Made by a program: the position numbers and the translations under genes. Under the pieces are notes generated by a model that was given only the letters and a program-made list of their open reading frames with translations, did no database searches and had not been told where the DNA came from. A DNA stretch of 28,510 nucleotides from DTU064 sp045588245 (GTDB lineage Bacteria; Bacillota; Clostridia; Oscillospirales; CAG-272). The stretch lies in contig JAZNDW010000027.1 in NCBI GenBank assembly GCA_045588245.1, forward strand, positions 1-28,510, read 5' to 3'. This document shows, one piece after another, positions 1 through 6,573 of this stretch (the stretch's first letter is position 1; each line of letters opens with the position of its first letter).

Positions 1-56
1 CCGGAGCCGCTGCGTGCGGCGGCGGTACGGTGGCGGAAGGAGCTGAGCGGGAATGA
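1..56 (+). CDS. 3' end of an upstream late gene (partial)
   Basis: The third reading frame is open from the window edge and stops with TGA at 54-56. This overlaps the ATG of the next gene by 4 bases (ATGA), the same coupling used by many genes in this genome. Only about 17 residues are visible, rich in Ala and Gly. By position it should be the last gene before the lysis module, such as a tail or baseplate gene, but no family can be assigned. Confidence 0.4.
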   Translation, partial: GAAACGGGTVAEGAERE

Positions 57-334
57 CGGTTGACATTGCGGTGCTGATCGCGGTCGGCGGGTTTGCGCTG
101 TCCGTCGCGACGTTCTTCGTCGGGCGAATGACGGCGGCGAAGACGGACGGATTCGCGGACGGGGAGACCCGTGCGAATATCCGGTACATCAAGGAAAGCG
201 TGGACAAGCACGACAAGAAACTCGACCGCGTGGCGGAGAATTACGAATCCATGAAGCGGGAGATCGTGGAGCTGCGCGGGAGACTGGAAAAACTGGAGCA
301 GAGAGTGGAGATGCTCCACGGAGGGGATGTATGA
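53..334 (+). CDS. small membrane-anchored coiled-coil protein, XhlA-like
   Basis: This 93-residue protein has one hydrophobic segment at about residues 4-24 and then a charged, helical, coiled-coil tail (about 40-90, with regular Leu/Glu/Lys spacing). That architecture is typical of XhlA/haemolysin-type phage proteins found just upstream of endolysins. These are thought to sit in the membrane and help lysis or anchor other lysis proteins. The start overlaps the previous stop by 4 bases and the end overlaps the endolysin start (331), so it is translationally coupled to the lysis operon. The family match is by architecture and position only. Confidence 0.7.
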   Translation: MTVDIAVLIAVGGFALSVATFFVGRMTAAKTDGFADGETRANIRYIKESVDKHDKKLDRVAENYESMKREIVELRGRLEKLEQRVEMLHGGDV

Positions 335-1491
335 GATTACCGTATGAATCAGGCAAGGTAGAGCTTACCAGCAAATTCGGCTGGCGGACGCTGAACGGAG
401 CCGCGAACAATCACAAGGGCATCGACCTCGTCGGGAGAACCACAAAAACGGTGGTTGCTCCCTGCGATGGGGTTGTTGCCGTATCGACAATGCTCGACAA
501 GGCGTCGGACAAAACCCTTACGTGGCAGTGGGGAAACTACGTCCGCATTGATACGCCGGACGGGCTGAAGTTGTACTTCTGTCACCTTGCCGAACGTAAA
601 GTCAAGGCGGGGGACAAGGTCAAGGCGGGGGATATCATCGGCATCGAGGGGAACACGGGGTATTCCTTCGGCTCCCACCTGCACTTTGAGATCCGGAAGA
701 ACGGCGTGAGCGTGAACCCGTGTACCTATCTGGGGATTCCGAACGCATGGGGGATTCACGAGGTCAAGCCGGCGGTGGTGTATTACCCCGATACATATTC
801 CCATGATGGGCTGACGTTCACGCGGTGCAAGGACTTACGGATTGTATACACCAATGAGCCGAAGAAAACATATCGGAATCAGAACGAAGCCTCCGGCGGA
901 TTTTTCGGGAAGTTCAAGCGTAACGGGCAAGATTACGTCCTTCCTGTCGGAAACCTTGTGTGTGACTGTACCCCGATAACGTCTTCGGCGGCGTGGCAGG
1001 ATTTATTCAAGCATTACAGCGGCGGAAAAATCCGACTTTCCACAAAGGACCGACGGAACGAATTCTACGGAAAGAAGGTCTCTACGCTGATTGTCCCTGC
1101 CTCCGGTGATCCGTATGTAGCGGATGTGGCAGAACCTCCGGCAGGATGCAAATACGCGATTTCCGGGGTTCCTGCGGTCCGTAACGGCGATGACGTTATG
1201 TGGCACGAATATGTCAAACCTCAGGGATGGGACAACTCCTGCATGGGCGCGGCATACCGGAACTGGCTCGGCGTGCGTGACGGTGAAATCTGGATCATTC
1301 ACGGGCAGACGAAATCCAAAAACGACGGCGGATATATTTTCGGGATGGAATTCTGGAAAAAGGTACGCGACGAGGGATTCGATGATATCATCGCTCTCGA
1401 CGGCGGTGGTTCCTTCATGAACAAGCGCGGCGGAAAGGTAAGCGCGACATTTGAAAACCGCGTGATCCCGAACAAGGTGGTTTGGGGATGA
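331..1491 (+). CDS. endolysin: M23 peptidase fused to phosphodiester glycosidase (NAGPA-like) domain
   Basis: The 386-residue protein has two enzyme domains. Residues 1 to about 130 form a LytM/M23 zinc metallopeptidase: His28 and Asp32 make the HxxxD motif, and His116 and His118 lie in the HLHFE motif, so the zinc ligands and catalytic histidine are present. Such domains cut peptidoglycan cross-bridges. Residues about 160-386 match the phosphodiester glycosidase (NAGPA, formerly DUF2233) family, with the early GGFF motif and the late ALDGGGS motif, ending in the usual Arg-x-Ile-Pro-Asn. That domain could attack a glycosyl-phosphate bond in wall polymers. There is no signal peptide, so a holin would be needed for export. 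It is coupled by overlap to the genes on both sides. Confidence 0.92.
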   Translation: MRLPYESGKVELTSKFGWRTLNGAANNHKGIDLVGRTTKTVVAPCDGVVAVSTMLDKASDKTLTWQWGNYVRIDTPDGLKLYFCHLAERKVKAGDKVKAGDIIGIEGNTGYSFGSHLHFEIRKNGVSVNPCTYLGIPNAWGIHEVKPAVVYYPDTYSHDGLTFTRCKDLRIVYTNEPKKTYRNQNEASGGFFGKFKRNGQDYVLPVGNLVCDCTPITSSAAWQDLFKHYSGGKIRLSTKDRRNEFYGKKVSTLIVPASGDPYVADVAEPPAGCKYAISGVPAVRNGDDVMWHEYVKPQGWDNSCMGAAYRNWLGVRDGEIWIIHGQTKSKNDGGYIFGMEFWKKVRDEGFDDIIALDGGGSFMNKRGGKVSATFENRVIPNKVVWG

Positions 1492-1766
1492 AGAAGAAGC
1501 TCGGCACGATGGATCTGATCCTGCTTGTGATTGGAATCTTCCTCGCGCTGTTCACGACGGCGATGATTGTAATTCACTGTGTCACAGGCAGTACGCCGGA
1601 TGTGCTGATCGAAAACGTGTACAAGATATGCGGGATCGAGGGCGGCGTGATGGGCGTGATTAAGTCGGTAAAGCTCTTTAATCTTAAACAAAAACTCAAA
1701 TCTCAATTCAAAAACGTAAATCTTAACGATGAAACAGAAATTCCGGAGGAAAATTATGAACTATAA
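1488..1766 (+). CDS. small one-TM membrane protein, holin candidate
   Basis: The ATG at 1488 overlaps the endolysin stop (ATGA), so it is preferred over the in-frame TTG at 1482. The product has about 92 residues: a short basic N-terminus (MKKK), a strongly hydrophobic stretch at about residues 9-30, a second weaker hydrophobic stretch near 45-58, then a basic and later acidic soluble tail. Size, position after the endolysin and topology suit a holin or holin accessory protein. No family was recognised. Confidence 0.6.
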   Translation: MKKKLGTMDLILLVIGIFLALFTTAMIVIHCVTGSTPDVLIENVYKICGIEGGVMGVIKSVKLFNLKQKLKSQFKNVNLNDETEIPEENYEL

Positions 1767-2163
1767 GGAAAACGAAGTGATCGAGCTGAATGCGGAAGAG
1801 CTGGCAAAACGCGATACGCCGGAAGCGGTGGAGGAATACGTCGTCGAACAGGCGGAGGCGGCGAAGCTGAAGTCTGCGGCGGTGATCGACTGGAAGCAGA
1901 AGCTGTCCAGCCGGAAGCTGTGGGCGGCGGTAATGTCTGCAATTCTGATGTGTGTTTCTGCAGTCTTCGGGGAAGAAATGACTGCGGAAGTTGCGGATGT
2001 GCTGAAAACGGCGGCGTATGGTCTGATTGCGTATGTGTTCAGCGAGGGTGTCGTTGATGCGGCGCGTGAGATCGGCAACGGGAAGGTGGATGCCGCGAAG
2101 GAACTTTCGGATGTATGGTTTCACAGTGACACCGGGGACGGCGGAGATTCCGTCCTGAAATAA
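1756..2163 (+). CDS. holin-like membrane protein
   Basis: The start is taken at 1756, where GGAGG sits six bases ahead of the ATG; an in-frame ATG at 1729 lies inside the previous gene without a good ribosome site. The product has 135 residues. An acidic soluble N-terminal part (about 1-48) leads into a Ser-Ser-Arg-Lys-Leu-Trp motif, and two hydrophobic segments follow (about 55-72 and 80-100). The motif before a membrane hairpin is common in phage holin-like proteins of Firmicutes. It is the last gene of the lysis cluster and a better holin candidate than the gene before it. Confidence 0.6.
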   Translation: MNYKENEVIELNAEELAKRDTPEAVEEYVVEQAEAAKLKSAAVIDWKQKLSSRKLWAAVMSAILMCVSAVFGEEMTAEVADVLKTAAYGLIAYVFSEGVVDAAREIGNGKVDAAKELSDVWFHSDTGDGGDSVLK

Positions 2164-2185
2164 GCGCGGGAAGGGGGATTGGTAT

Positions 2186-2440
2186 ATGGAACAACCCCTA
2201 CACGATGCAAAACACAAGACGATCCCCGCGCTTGCGGAACCGGAGAAAATTGAAGCGATGATTCAGCGGTGCGCACTGGATCCGAGAGATTTGGAGATTC
2301 TGCGGAGGGTACATCTCCGGCATCAGTCGCAGGTTGAGATTTCCGCCGCGATGAACATGTCCGTGGAGACGGTAGGACGGCGGTACCGGAAAGCGCTGAA
2401 GGTGCTGCACATGATCGCGCAGCGGTATGTTGGCATCTAA
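2186..2440 (+). CDS. sigma-70 region 4-like helix-turn-helix protein
   Basis: The 84-residue protein has the pattern of a sigma factor region 4 or LuxR-type HTH at about residues 35-80: 'LDPRDLEILRRVHL', then a recognition helix with SVETVGRRYRKALK. Proteins of this kind control phage late genes or local promoters. It lies 22 bases after the holin-like gene and just upstream of the palindromic promoter at 2485-2530, so it may act on that promoter; this is inference. The start at 2186 follows an AAGGGGG ribosome site. Confidence 0.6.
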   Translation: MEQPLHDAKHKTIPALAEPEKIEAMIQRCALDPRDLEILRRVHLRHQSQVEISAAMNMSVETVGRRYRKALKVLHMIAQRYVGI

Positions 2441-2484
2441 AATGACAGAAACATGACAGAATGTCGGCAGTTTGTTGACAGTTT

Positions 2485-2530
2485 CACCTCCCCTTTCTGT
2501 GATATAATTTAATCACAGGAAGGGGAGGTG
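2485..2530. terminator. 19-bp palindrome, probable terminator of the lysis operon
   Basis: Two 19-base arms (2485-2503 and 2512-2530) are complementary except for one position that becomes a G-U pair in RNA, with an 8-base loop. The right arm is followed by a broken T-rich run (2531-2540). RNA arriving from the lysis genes would fold into a very stable hairpin here. The -10 element of a rightward promoter lies across the end of the left arm and the loop. Confidence 0.6.
2500..2508 (+). promoter_or_regulatory. extended -10 promoter (TGATATAAT) for the 2.5-4.9 kb cassette
   Basis: TGATATAAT is a perfect extended -10 element for sigma A. The expected start near 2515 falls within the right arm of the palindrome, so transcripts from this promoter would not carry the full hairpin. 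A TTGACA at 2475-2480 is 22 bases upstream, too far for a normal -35. A weak sequence at 2481-2486 has better spacing. Confidence 0.55.
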
Positions 2531-2565
2531 TTCTTCTTTCTGGAATCAAGAAGGGAGTGATCCGG

Positions 2566-3030
2566 ATGATAAATTTCGGAGGAATCAATCAGGGTGTTCC
2601 GCAGCAGTACGGGCAGCCGATGATGTATCCTTACGGCGGGATGAGTCAGAATCTTCCACAGCAGGCACCGCAGAGGCAGGTGGACCGGGTGACGGGGATC
2701 GAAGGTGCACGGATGTTCCAGCTTGCACCGAATTCGGCAGTCGCGCTGTTTGACAACACAAGGGACATATTCTTCTGGAAGACGACGGATTCCGGAGGTT
2801 TCCCGACGATCCGTGCGTTTTCCTTCACGGAAATCGATCTGAACACCGGGCAGACCAGCACAGAAACCATGAGCAGATCGGACATTGAAACTATGATTCA
2901 GACGGAGGTACAGAGATATGCCGAGCAGTTTATTCGGAACTTCGCCGGCGGCTCAGCCGCAACAGGGGCAGGCACCGTCCCAGCAGCCGAACATGGCACA
3001 GCAGGTGGCTCAGCTCCGGGAAATGTTTAA
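2566..3030 (+). CDS. Gln/Pro-rich phage protein of unknown function
   Basis: The ATG at 2566 has AAGGGAG eight bases upstream and is preferred over the GTG at 2557. The 154-residue product starts with a low-complexity region rich in Gln, Gly, Pro and Met (about 1-45). A compact middle part follows (about 46-105, containing 'FFWKTTDSGGFPTIRAF'), then a helical stretch near 110-130, then a Gly/Ala/Ser tail. Similar short proteins occur in gut Firmicutes phages, but I know no function. The last 113 bases overlap the next gene in another frame. It is the first gene of the cassette. Confidence 0.75.
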   Translation: MINFGGINQGVPQQYGQPMMYPYGGMSQNLPQQAPQRQVDRVTGIEGARMFQLAPNSAVALFDNTRDIFFWKTTDSGGFPTIRAFSFTEIDLNTGQTSTETMSRSDIETMIQTEVQRYAEQFIRNFAGGSAATGAGTVPAAEHGTAGGSAPGNV

Positions 3031-3181
3031 CGGGAAGAATCCGCAGGCGGTCATGCAGCTGTTCGCTCAGCGGAATCCGCAGTTTGCACAGTTCATGCAG
3101 ATGTACGGGAACAGCACGCCGGAGCAGGTATGTGCGGCGTACGGGCTGGACTGGCGGCAGATCGCACCGCTCCTCAGATAA
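2918..3181 (+). CDS. small Gln/Met-rich helical protein of unknown function
   Basis: The 87-residue protein has its own ribosome site (GGAGG at 2904-2908) inside the previous gene, which it overlaps by 113 bases in a different frame. Residues 8-27 are rich in Gln, Pro, Ala and Ser. The rest holds two helical repeats built on 'NPQ.. MQLFAQRNPQFAQFM' and ends with a 'TPEQVCAAYGLDWRQI' segment, a pattern seen in small proteins of clostridial phages. No membrane segment or enzyme motif is visible. It may work with the flanking cassette genes. Confidence 0.7.
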   Translation: MPSSLFGTSPAAQPQQGQAPSQQPNMAQQVAQLREMFNGKNPQAVMQLFAQRNPQFAQFMQMYGNSTPEQVCAAYGLDWRQIAPLLR

Positions 3182-3182
3182 G

Positions 3183-3213
3183 GCAAACCCCGGTGATGCG
3201 CACACCGGTTTGC
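3183..3213 (+). terminator. hairpin after the first two cassette genes
   Basis: An inverted repeat starts two bases after the stop codon (GCAAACC..GGTG paired with CACC..GGTTTGC, with two bulged bases). It is followed by an AT-rich stretch but no true T run. It may be a weak terminator or an RNA-processing or stability hairpin. Confidence 0.45.
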
Positions 3214-3265
3214 AAATATATGACGTAAATCCACCAGAAAAAATTGAATATTTAGGGAGGTAATT

Positions 3266-3886
3266 ATGGATAACCTTTCGGTAGCGGACATTGCAGCCGT
3301 AACAGATAAAAATTACTGCAATATGGGATATGGCGGCTTCGGCGGCGGATGGGGCAACGACTGGACGATGATCATTCTGTTCGCACTGATTTTCGGCAAC
3401 GGTTTCGGCGGATTCGGCGGAAACCGCGGGTTCGGTGAAAATCTGGCGACGGAGGGTACGGTACAGCGTGGTTTCGACCACCAGACCACCACTTCCAAAC
3501 TTGACAATCTGGCGTATGGTATCGCCAACGCGGGATATGAAAACGCGCGTCAGATCGACGGTGTAAACACCAACATTCTGACTCAGTTCGGCGAACTGTC
3601 CCGTCAGCTCGCGGCGTGCTGCTGCGACATCCAGAGGGGTATTGATTCCGTCAACTACAACGGCGCGATCAACACCGCAAACATCATCCAGGCACAGGAA
3701 CGCGGAACGCAGAAGATTCTCGACGCGATCTGCGGCAACCGGATGGCAGATATGCAGAACCAGATCAATCAGCTCCAGCTTCAGGCTGCGCTGTGCGGTG
3801 TGGTACGGTATCCGACGGCAACCACATTCTCGGCCCAGAACCCGTTCTGTTTCAACAACGGATGCGGCTGTAACGGTGGTTATTAA
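3266..3886 (+). CDS. Gly/Phe-rich, Cys-containing protein with a hydrophobic segment, unknown function
   Basis: The 206-residue protein follows a strong GGGAGG ribosome site. Residues about 18-60 form a Gly/Phe-rich region around a hydrophobic core (DWTMIILFALIFG), like a membrane-active segment. The middle (70-160) is helical and rich in Asn, Gln and Ala, with 'QFGELSRQLAACCCDIQRGID'. The C-terminus ends in a Cys/Gly-rich tail (CFNNGCGCNGGY). Related proteins occur in gut Firmicutes phages without a known job. The seven or more Cys residues could bind metal or form disulfides outside the cell. It could be a surface or virion protein; that is inference. Confidence 0.75.
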   Translation: MDNLSVADIAAVTDKNYCNMGYGGFGGGWGNDWTMIILFALIFGNGFGGFGGNRGFGENLATEGTVQRGFDHQTTTSKLDNLAYGIANAGYENARQIDGVNTNILTQFGELSRQLAACCCDIQRGIDSVNYNGAINTANIIQAQERGTQKILDAICGNRMADMQNQINQLQLQAALCGVVRYPTATTFSAQNPFCFNNGCGCNGGY

Positions 3887-3918
3887 ATCAGCAGAACAGT
3901 TTCAGACTGTCGTGTCAA

Positions 3919-3951
3919 AACCGGGAGGGCGGCAGTTCTCCCGGTTCATTT
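3919..3951 (+). terminator. intrinsic terminator
   Basis: A 9-bp perfect stem (AACCGGGAG with CTCCCGGTT), a 10-base loop and a following CATTTTT run lie between the genes at 3266 and 3974. The next gene has its own ribosome site 15 bases later, so this may be a partial terminator that lowers expression of the downstream genes. Confidence 0.75.
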
Positions 3952-3973
3952 TTGAAATTCACAGGAGGTATAT

Positions 3974-4363
3974 ATGATTCAGGTTTTCAGAAACACTCCG
4001 GTCGATGTTCTGGCCGGCGGTGAACTGACGTTCACGGGGACGAAGTTCCGGAAAGGGAACACCGCTGTACTGAACAACGGCGGGATTGATCTTAACTGCG
4101 ACGGTATATACATGATCACTGCAAACTTTTCGTTTACGGCAACAGTGGCAGGGGATGTGACGGTGACGATGCAGATTGACGGTATGCTGTCTGCTGCGGA
4201 TGTTGCGGTTGCGACTGCGGCAGCGGGAGACACAGTAAATGTAACGGTAGTATCGCTGATTCCGGTACGGAAATGCGGATGTTCTCCGGCGGACATCGGG
4301 TACATTGTAAGTGTTGCCGGTACGCTGGTAGATGCGGATGCGGTTGTAACGAAACTGTGCTGA
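3974..4363 (+). CDS. beta-sandwich protein, C1q/BclA-like fold suspected
   Basis: The 129-residue protein is almost entirely beta-strand in pattern, with alternating Val/Thr/Ala. It contains 'DLNCDGIYMITANFSFTA' and 'GDVTVTMQIDG', a layout reminiscent of the trimeric C1q/TNF-like heads that end BclA-type spore and phage-fibre proteins. Two Cys (KCGCSP) sit in a turn, and a Cys ends the protein. There is no signal peptide. It follows AGGAGG by a good spacing. Its place beside the Gly/Cys-rich protein suggests a joint surface structure. The fold call is by eye. Confidence 0.65.
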   Translation: MIQVFRNTPVDVLAGGELTFTGTKFRKGNTAVLNNGGIDLNCDGIYMITANFSFTATVAGDVTVTMQIDGMLSAADVAVATAAAGDTVNVTVVSLIPVRKCGCSPADIGYIVSVAGTLVDADAVVTKLC

Positions 4364-4375
4364 CGGAGGTACATC

Positions 4376-4582
4376 ATGGAAGAAACGAAGTTTGACGGAA
4401 TGGCACTCGGCTGTGCGGACAGTGCAGAGAAAATGGATGAATTCACGTTATGGATTCTGATGATGCTGTTTCTTTCGGTTGGCATTCCTGCACCTGATCC
4501 GGGCATCCAGAAGATGAAGGAGGACATGGCGGAGATGCGTGGGAAGATGTCGGTGATCGAAAAGATGATCGGAGGTAAGTGA
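4376..4582 (+). CDS. small one-TM protein of unknown function
   Basis: The 68-residue protein has an acidic N-terminal part, one hydrophobic segment at about residues 23-40 (LWILMMLFLSVGIPA) and a charged helical tail. It starts nine bases after GGAGG and its stop overlaps the next start by one base (TGATG), so the two products are likely made together. No family was recognised. Confidence 0.65.
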   Translation: MEETKFDGMALGCADSAEKMDEFTLWILMMLFLSVGIPAPDPGIQKMKEDMAEMRGKMSVIEKMIGGK

Positions 4583-4878
4583 TGGCAAACTATTCGAAAA
4601 TCGAGGGGATCATTGCGGTAATCGACGACAGCATCAAGGATGCGGCGATGCAGTGTGACTGGGCGTGTGAAGCGAAAGATGCCGGCGAACGCGAGACGGC
4701 AATGATGTTTCACGGGGAGGCGTCGAAGCGGTTGACGGGCGCAAAGGAGTGGCTGGAGAAGAACCGCGAGATGCTGCACGACCCGAAGAACGCCGAAGCC
4801 GTAGCGAAGGTTATGGTGCGGAGGCTGGAGGACAAGATTGCACACATGATGTCGAAAACTGCGGGGTTCAAGGCATGA
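4582..4878 (+). CDS. small helical protein of unknown function, last cassette gene
   Basis: The ATG at 4582 has GGAGG six bases upstream and is preferred over the GTG at 4579. The 98-residue product is predicted all-helical, with 'IAVIDDSIKDAAMQCDWACEAKDAG' and a middle motif of His, Glu and Lys. There is no membrane segment. Similar helical proteins recur in gut Firmicutes phages next to a small membrane protein like the previous gene. The product may sit at the membrane through that neighbour; this is inference from coupling. Confidence 0.65.
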   Translation: MANYSKIEGIIAVIDDSIKDAAMQCDWACEAKDAGERETAMMFHGEASKRLTGAKEWLEKNREMLHDPKNAEAVAKVMVRRLEDKIAHMMSKTAGFKA

Positions 4879-4879
4879 G

Positions 4880-4909
4880 AAAAAGCGAGGGCGGAAGCTC
4901 TCGCTTTTT
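4880..4909 (+). terminator. intrinsic terminator closing the cassette
   Basis: A 10-bp stem (AAAAAGCGAG with CTCGCTTTTT) extended by three inner pairs and capped by a GGAA tetraloop starts two bases after the last cassette stop. The A tract on the left and T tract on the right make it able to work in both directions, also for the minus-strand integrase. Confidence 0.88.
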
Positions 4910-4919
4910 GTGTGGTGGT

Positions 4920-4973
4920 TTTACTTCTATCATCATTGGACGGAAGAATACGTACAATGATGATGGAGGTAAA
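4920..4973. other. candidate phage attachment site (attP) for the serine integrase
   Basis: Two 19-base arms (4920-4938 and 4955-4973) pair at 17 of 19 positions around a 16-base asymmetric centre (4939-4954). Size and partial symmetry fit attP sites of large serine integrases, which are about 50 bp with an imperfect inverted repeat around a central dinucleotide (here near 4946-4947). The site lies 16 bases from the 3' end of the integrase gene, between the late side and the integrase. Confidence 0.5.
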
Positions 4974-4988
4974 TAGATTAAGAAATTC

Positions 4989-6548
4989 TTATAGCTTGTA
5001 TATAATTTTTATATCGATTGGGGTAGGATCCCATGCACGGCGGGGGGATCTGTCGCGTGAATAGGTGATGCGGCGGATCACCTTTTTTAATATGTTATTG
5101 CGGTCTTCGGCGGGAATGCTGGTATCACAGATGGTGTTGATGCAAAGTTCGAGGTTGGTGCAGAACAGGGTATAGTCTTCGGAGGTATGCCGGACGGATT
5201 GGATTTTTGCGAGTTCGGCGGTGATTTCGGAGGTACGGTTTTTGATAATGGCACTGCGTTCGCGGAAGGTATCTTCGTCGTAGATTTCGCGTTCGAGGAG
5301 GTCGAAAAGGCGGGTTTGCTGTTTTTTGAGGGTGGCGAGTTCGTTTTCGAGAGATTCGCGGATGGTCTGGGAGGTATCCGGTGCGGCGGTATCGTCGAGC
5401 TGACTGCGGTACCGTTCAAGGGAAATTGCCATGGAATCGCGGATCAGCGACAGGACGGTTTCAACGCTCGCGGACCGGACATCACATCCGTTCGTGGTAG
5501 TATGGTCACAGACAAAATAGGGAGAGAGGGGTTCTTTGGTTTTCCGGTCATAAAACATTTTATAGCTCATCCCATATCCGCAGCGGCAGTACAGGAGCCC
5601 TGAGAGGGGATTGACGCCGGTATTGCGTGAGTTTGCGGCAGGATGAGCACGGGTGGAAGAGACCTCCTGCGCTTTGTCCCAGATTTCCTGCGAAATGATA
5701 GGAGGGTGCTTTCCGTCAACGATAATTCCATCATCCGACCATGGGCGGGAATTGGTGATGGTGCCGTTTTCGTATGTCTTTGTGGTTTTCCGGCGATCCC
5801 ACGTTACCTTTCCGATGTTGACGGTATTTTCGATGATATTGCGGACGATCTGCGCGGTCCAGCGAGTGCCTTTGCGGGGTTTGGTGCCGAGCCTGTTGAG
5901 GTGATCTGCGATACGGGTAGGTCCCATTCTCGCTTCGGAGATGTAGAGATCGTAGATCAGACGGACGATCTTGGCTTCCTCTTCGTTGATGGCGAGGGTG
6001 GGCTTTTTGTCTACCCACACTTTGGTGTAGCCGTAGGGTGCGACGGAACCGATATAGTTTCCTTCGAGGACGGACTGCTTCCGGCCGCGTCCCATGATTT
6101 TCTTTGCATATTCGAGGTATTCGTTGCCGTGCATGATTTCCATTTCGAAGAATTTGCGGTCATATTCATCGGCAACATTGTAGGTGCGGACAGGGGTGAC
6201 GATCAGGCATCCGGTATAACGGAAGAGTTTCGACAGCTCGCCGACGTCGGAGAGATCGCCGCGGGAGAGACGCTGCAGATCTACGCAGAGGACGGCGTCG
6301 ATTTCTTTGTTCTGGATCATGCGGATGACATACTGCATTACCGGACGGGACGCGATGGTTTCGCCGGACTGGACTTCACGGTAGATGCGGTCGGCGGGGA
6401 GTTCGGCGTTGTAGGTGCGGAGACAGTAGTCCTGGATCATGCGTTCGTGCTTGGCGAGGACGGCTTCGACGGTTTCCTCACCGTCTGCGCGGGACTTGCG
6501 GAGGTACGCGACGATACGGTGGAAGGGAGGGTGTTTCGGTTGTTCCAT
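4989..6548 (-). CDS. int: large serine recombinase (phage integrase)
   Basis: The 519-residue protein catalyses site-specific integration by double-strand cutting through a serine nucleophile. The N-terminal resolvase domain (about 1-150) has Ser19 in YLRKSRADGEE and the conserved Arg region 'DLQRLSRGD'. A recombinase domain follows (about 165-280, 'APYGYTK' and 'TRWTAQIVRNIIENTVNIGK'). A zinc ribbon lies near 320-360 (Cys-x-Cys then two later Cys), and a coiled-coil motif near 390-440 (Leu/Glu/Lys-rich) is of the type that controls direction. Length is normal for the family. Excision would need a recombination directionality factor, which I could not identify. It is transcribed leftward, probably with the gene at 6574-7032. 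Confidence 0.96.
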   Translation of the reverse strand: MEQPKHPPFHRIVAYLRKSRADGEETVEAVLAKHERMIQDYCLRTYNAELPADRIYREVQSGETIASRPVMQYVIRMIQNKEIDAVLCVDLQRLSRGDLSDVGELSKLFRYTGCLIVTPVRTYNVADEYDRKFFEMEIMHGNEYLEYAKKIMGRGRKQSVLEGNYIGSVAPYGYTKVWVDKKPTLAINEEEAKIVRLIYDLYISEARMGPTRIADHLNRLGTKPRKGTRWTAQIVRNIIENTVNIGKVTWDRRKTTKTYENGTITNSRPWSDDGIIVDGKHPPIISQEIWDKAQEVSSTRAHPAANSRNTGVNPLSGLLYCRCGYGMSYKMFYDRKTKEPLSPYFVCDHTTTNGCDVRSASVETVLSLIRDSMAISLERYRSQLDDTAAPDTSQTIRESLENELATLKKQQTRLFDLLEREIYDEDTFRERSAIIKNRTSEITAELAKIQSVRHTSEDYTLFCTNLELCINTICDTSIPAEDRNNILKKVIRRITYSRDRSPRRAWDPTPIDIKIIYKL

Positions 6549-6573
6549 GGATGGGGCTTCCTTTCTTTTATGT

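Noticed and set aside
2475..2480. TTGACA as -35 for the promoter at 2500-2508
   Set aside because: The spacer would be 22 bases, too long for sigma A; the extended -10 explains the promoter better.
3979..4845. 288-codon minus-strand frame under the cassette
   Set aside because: Opposite three genes with good ribosome sites; low-complexity Ser/Pro/Arg composition of a shadow frame.
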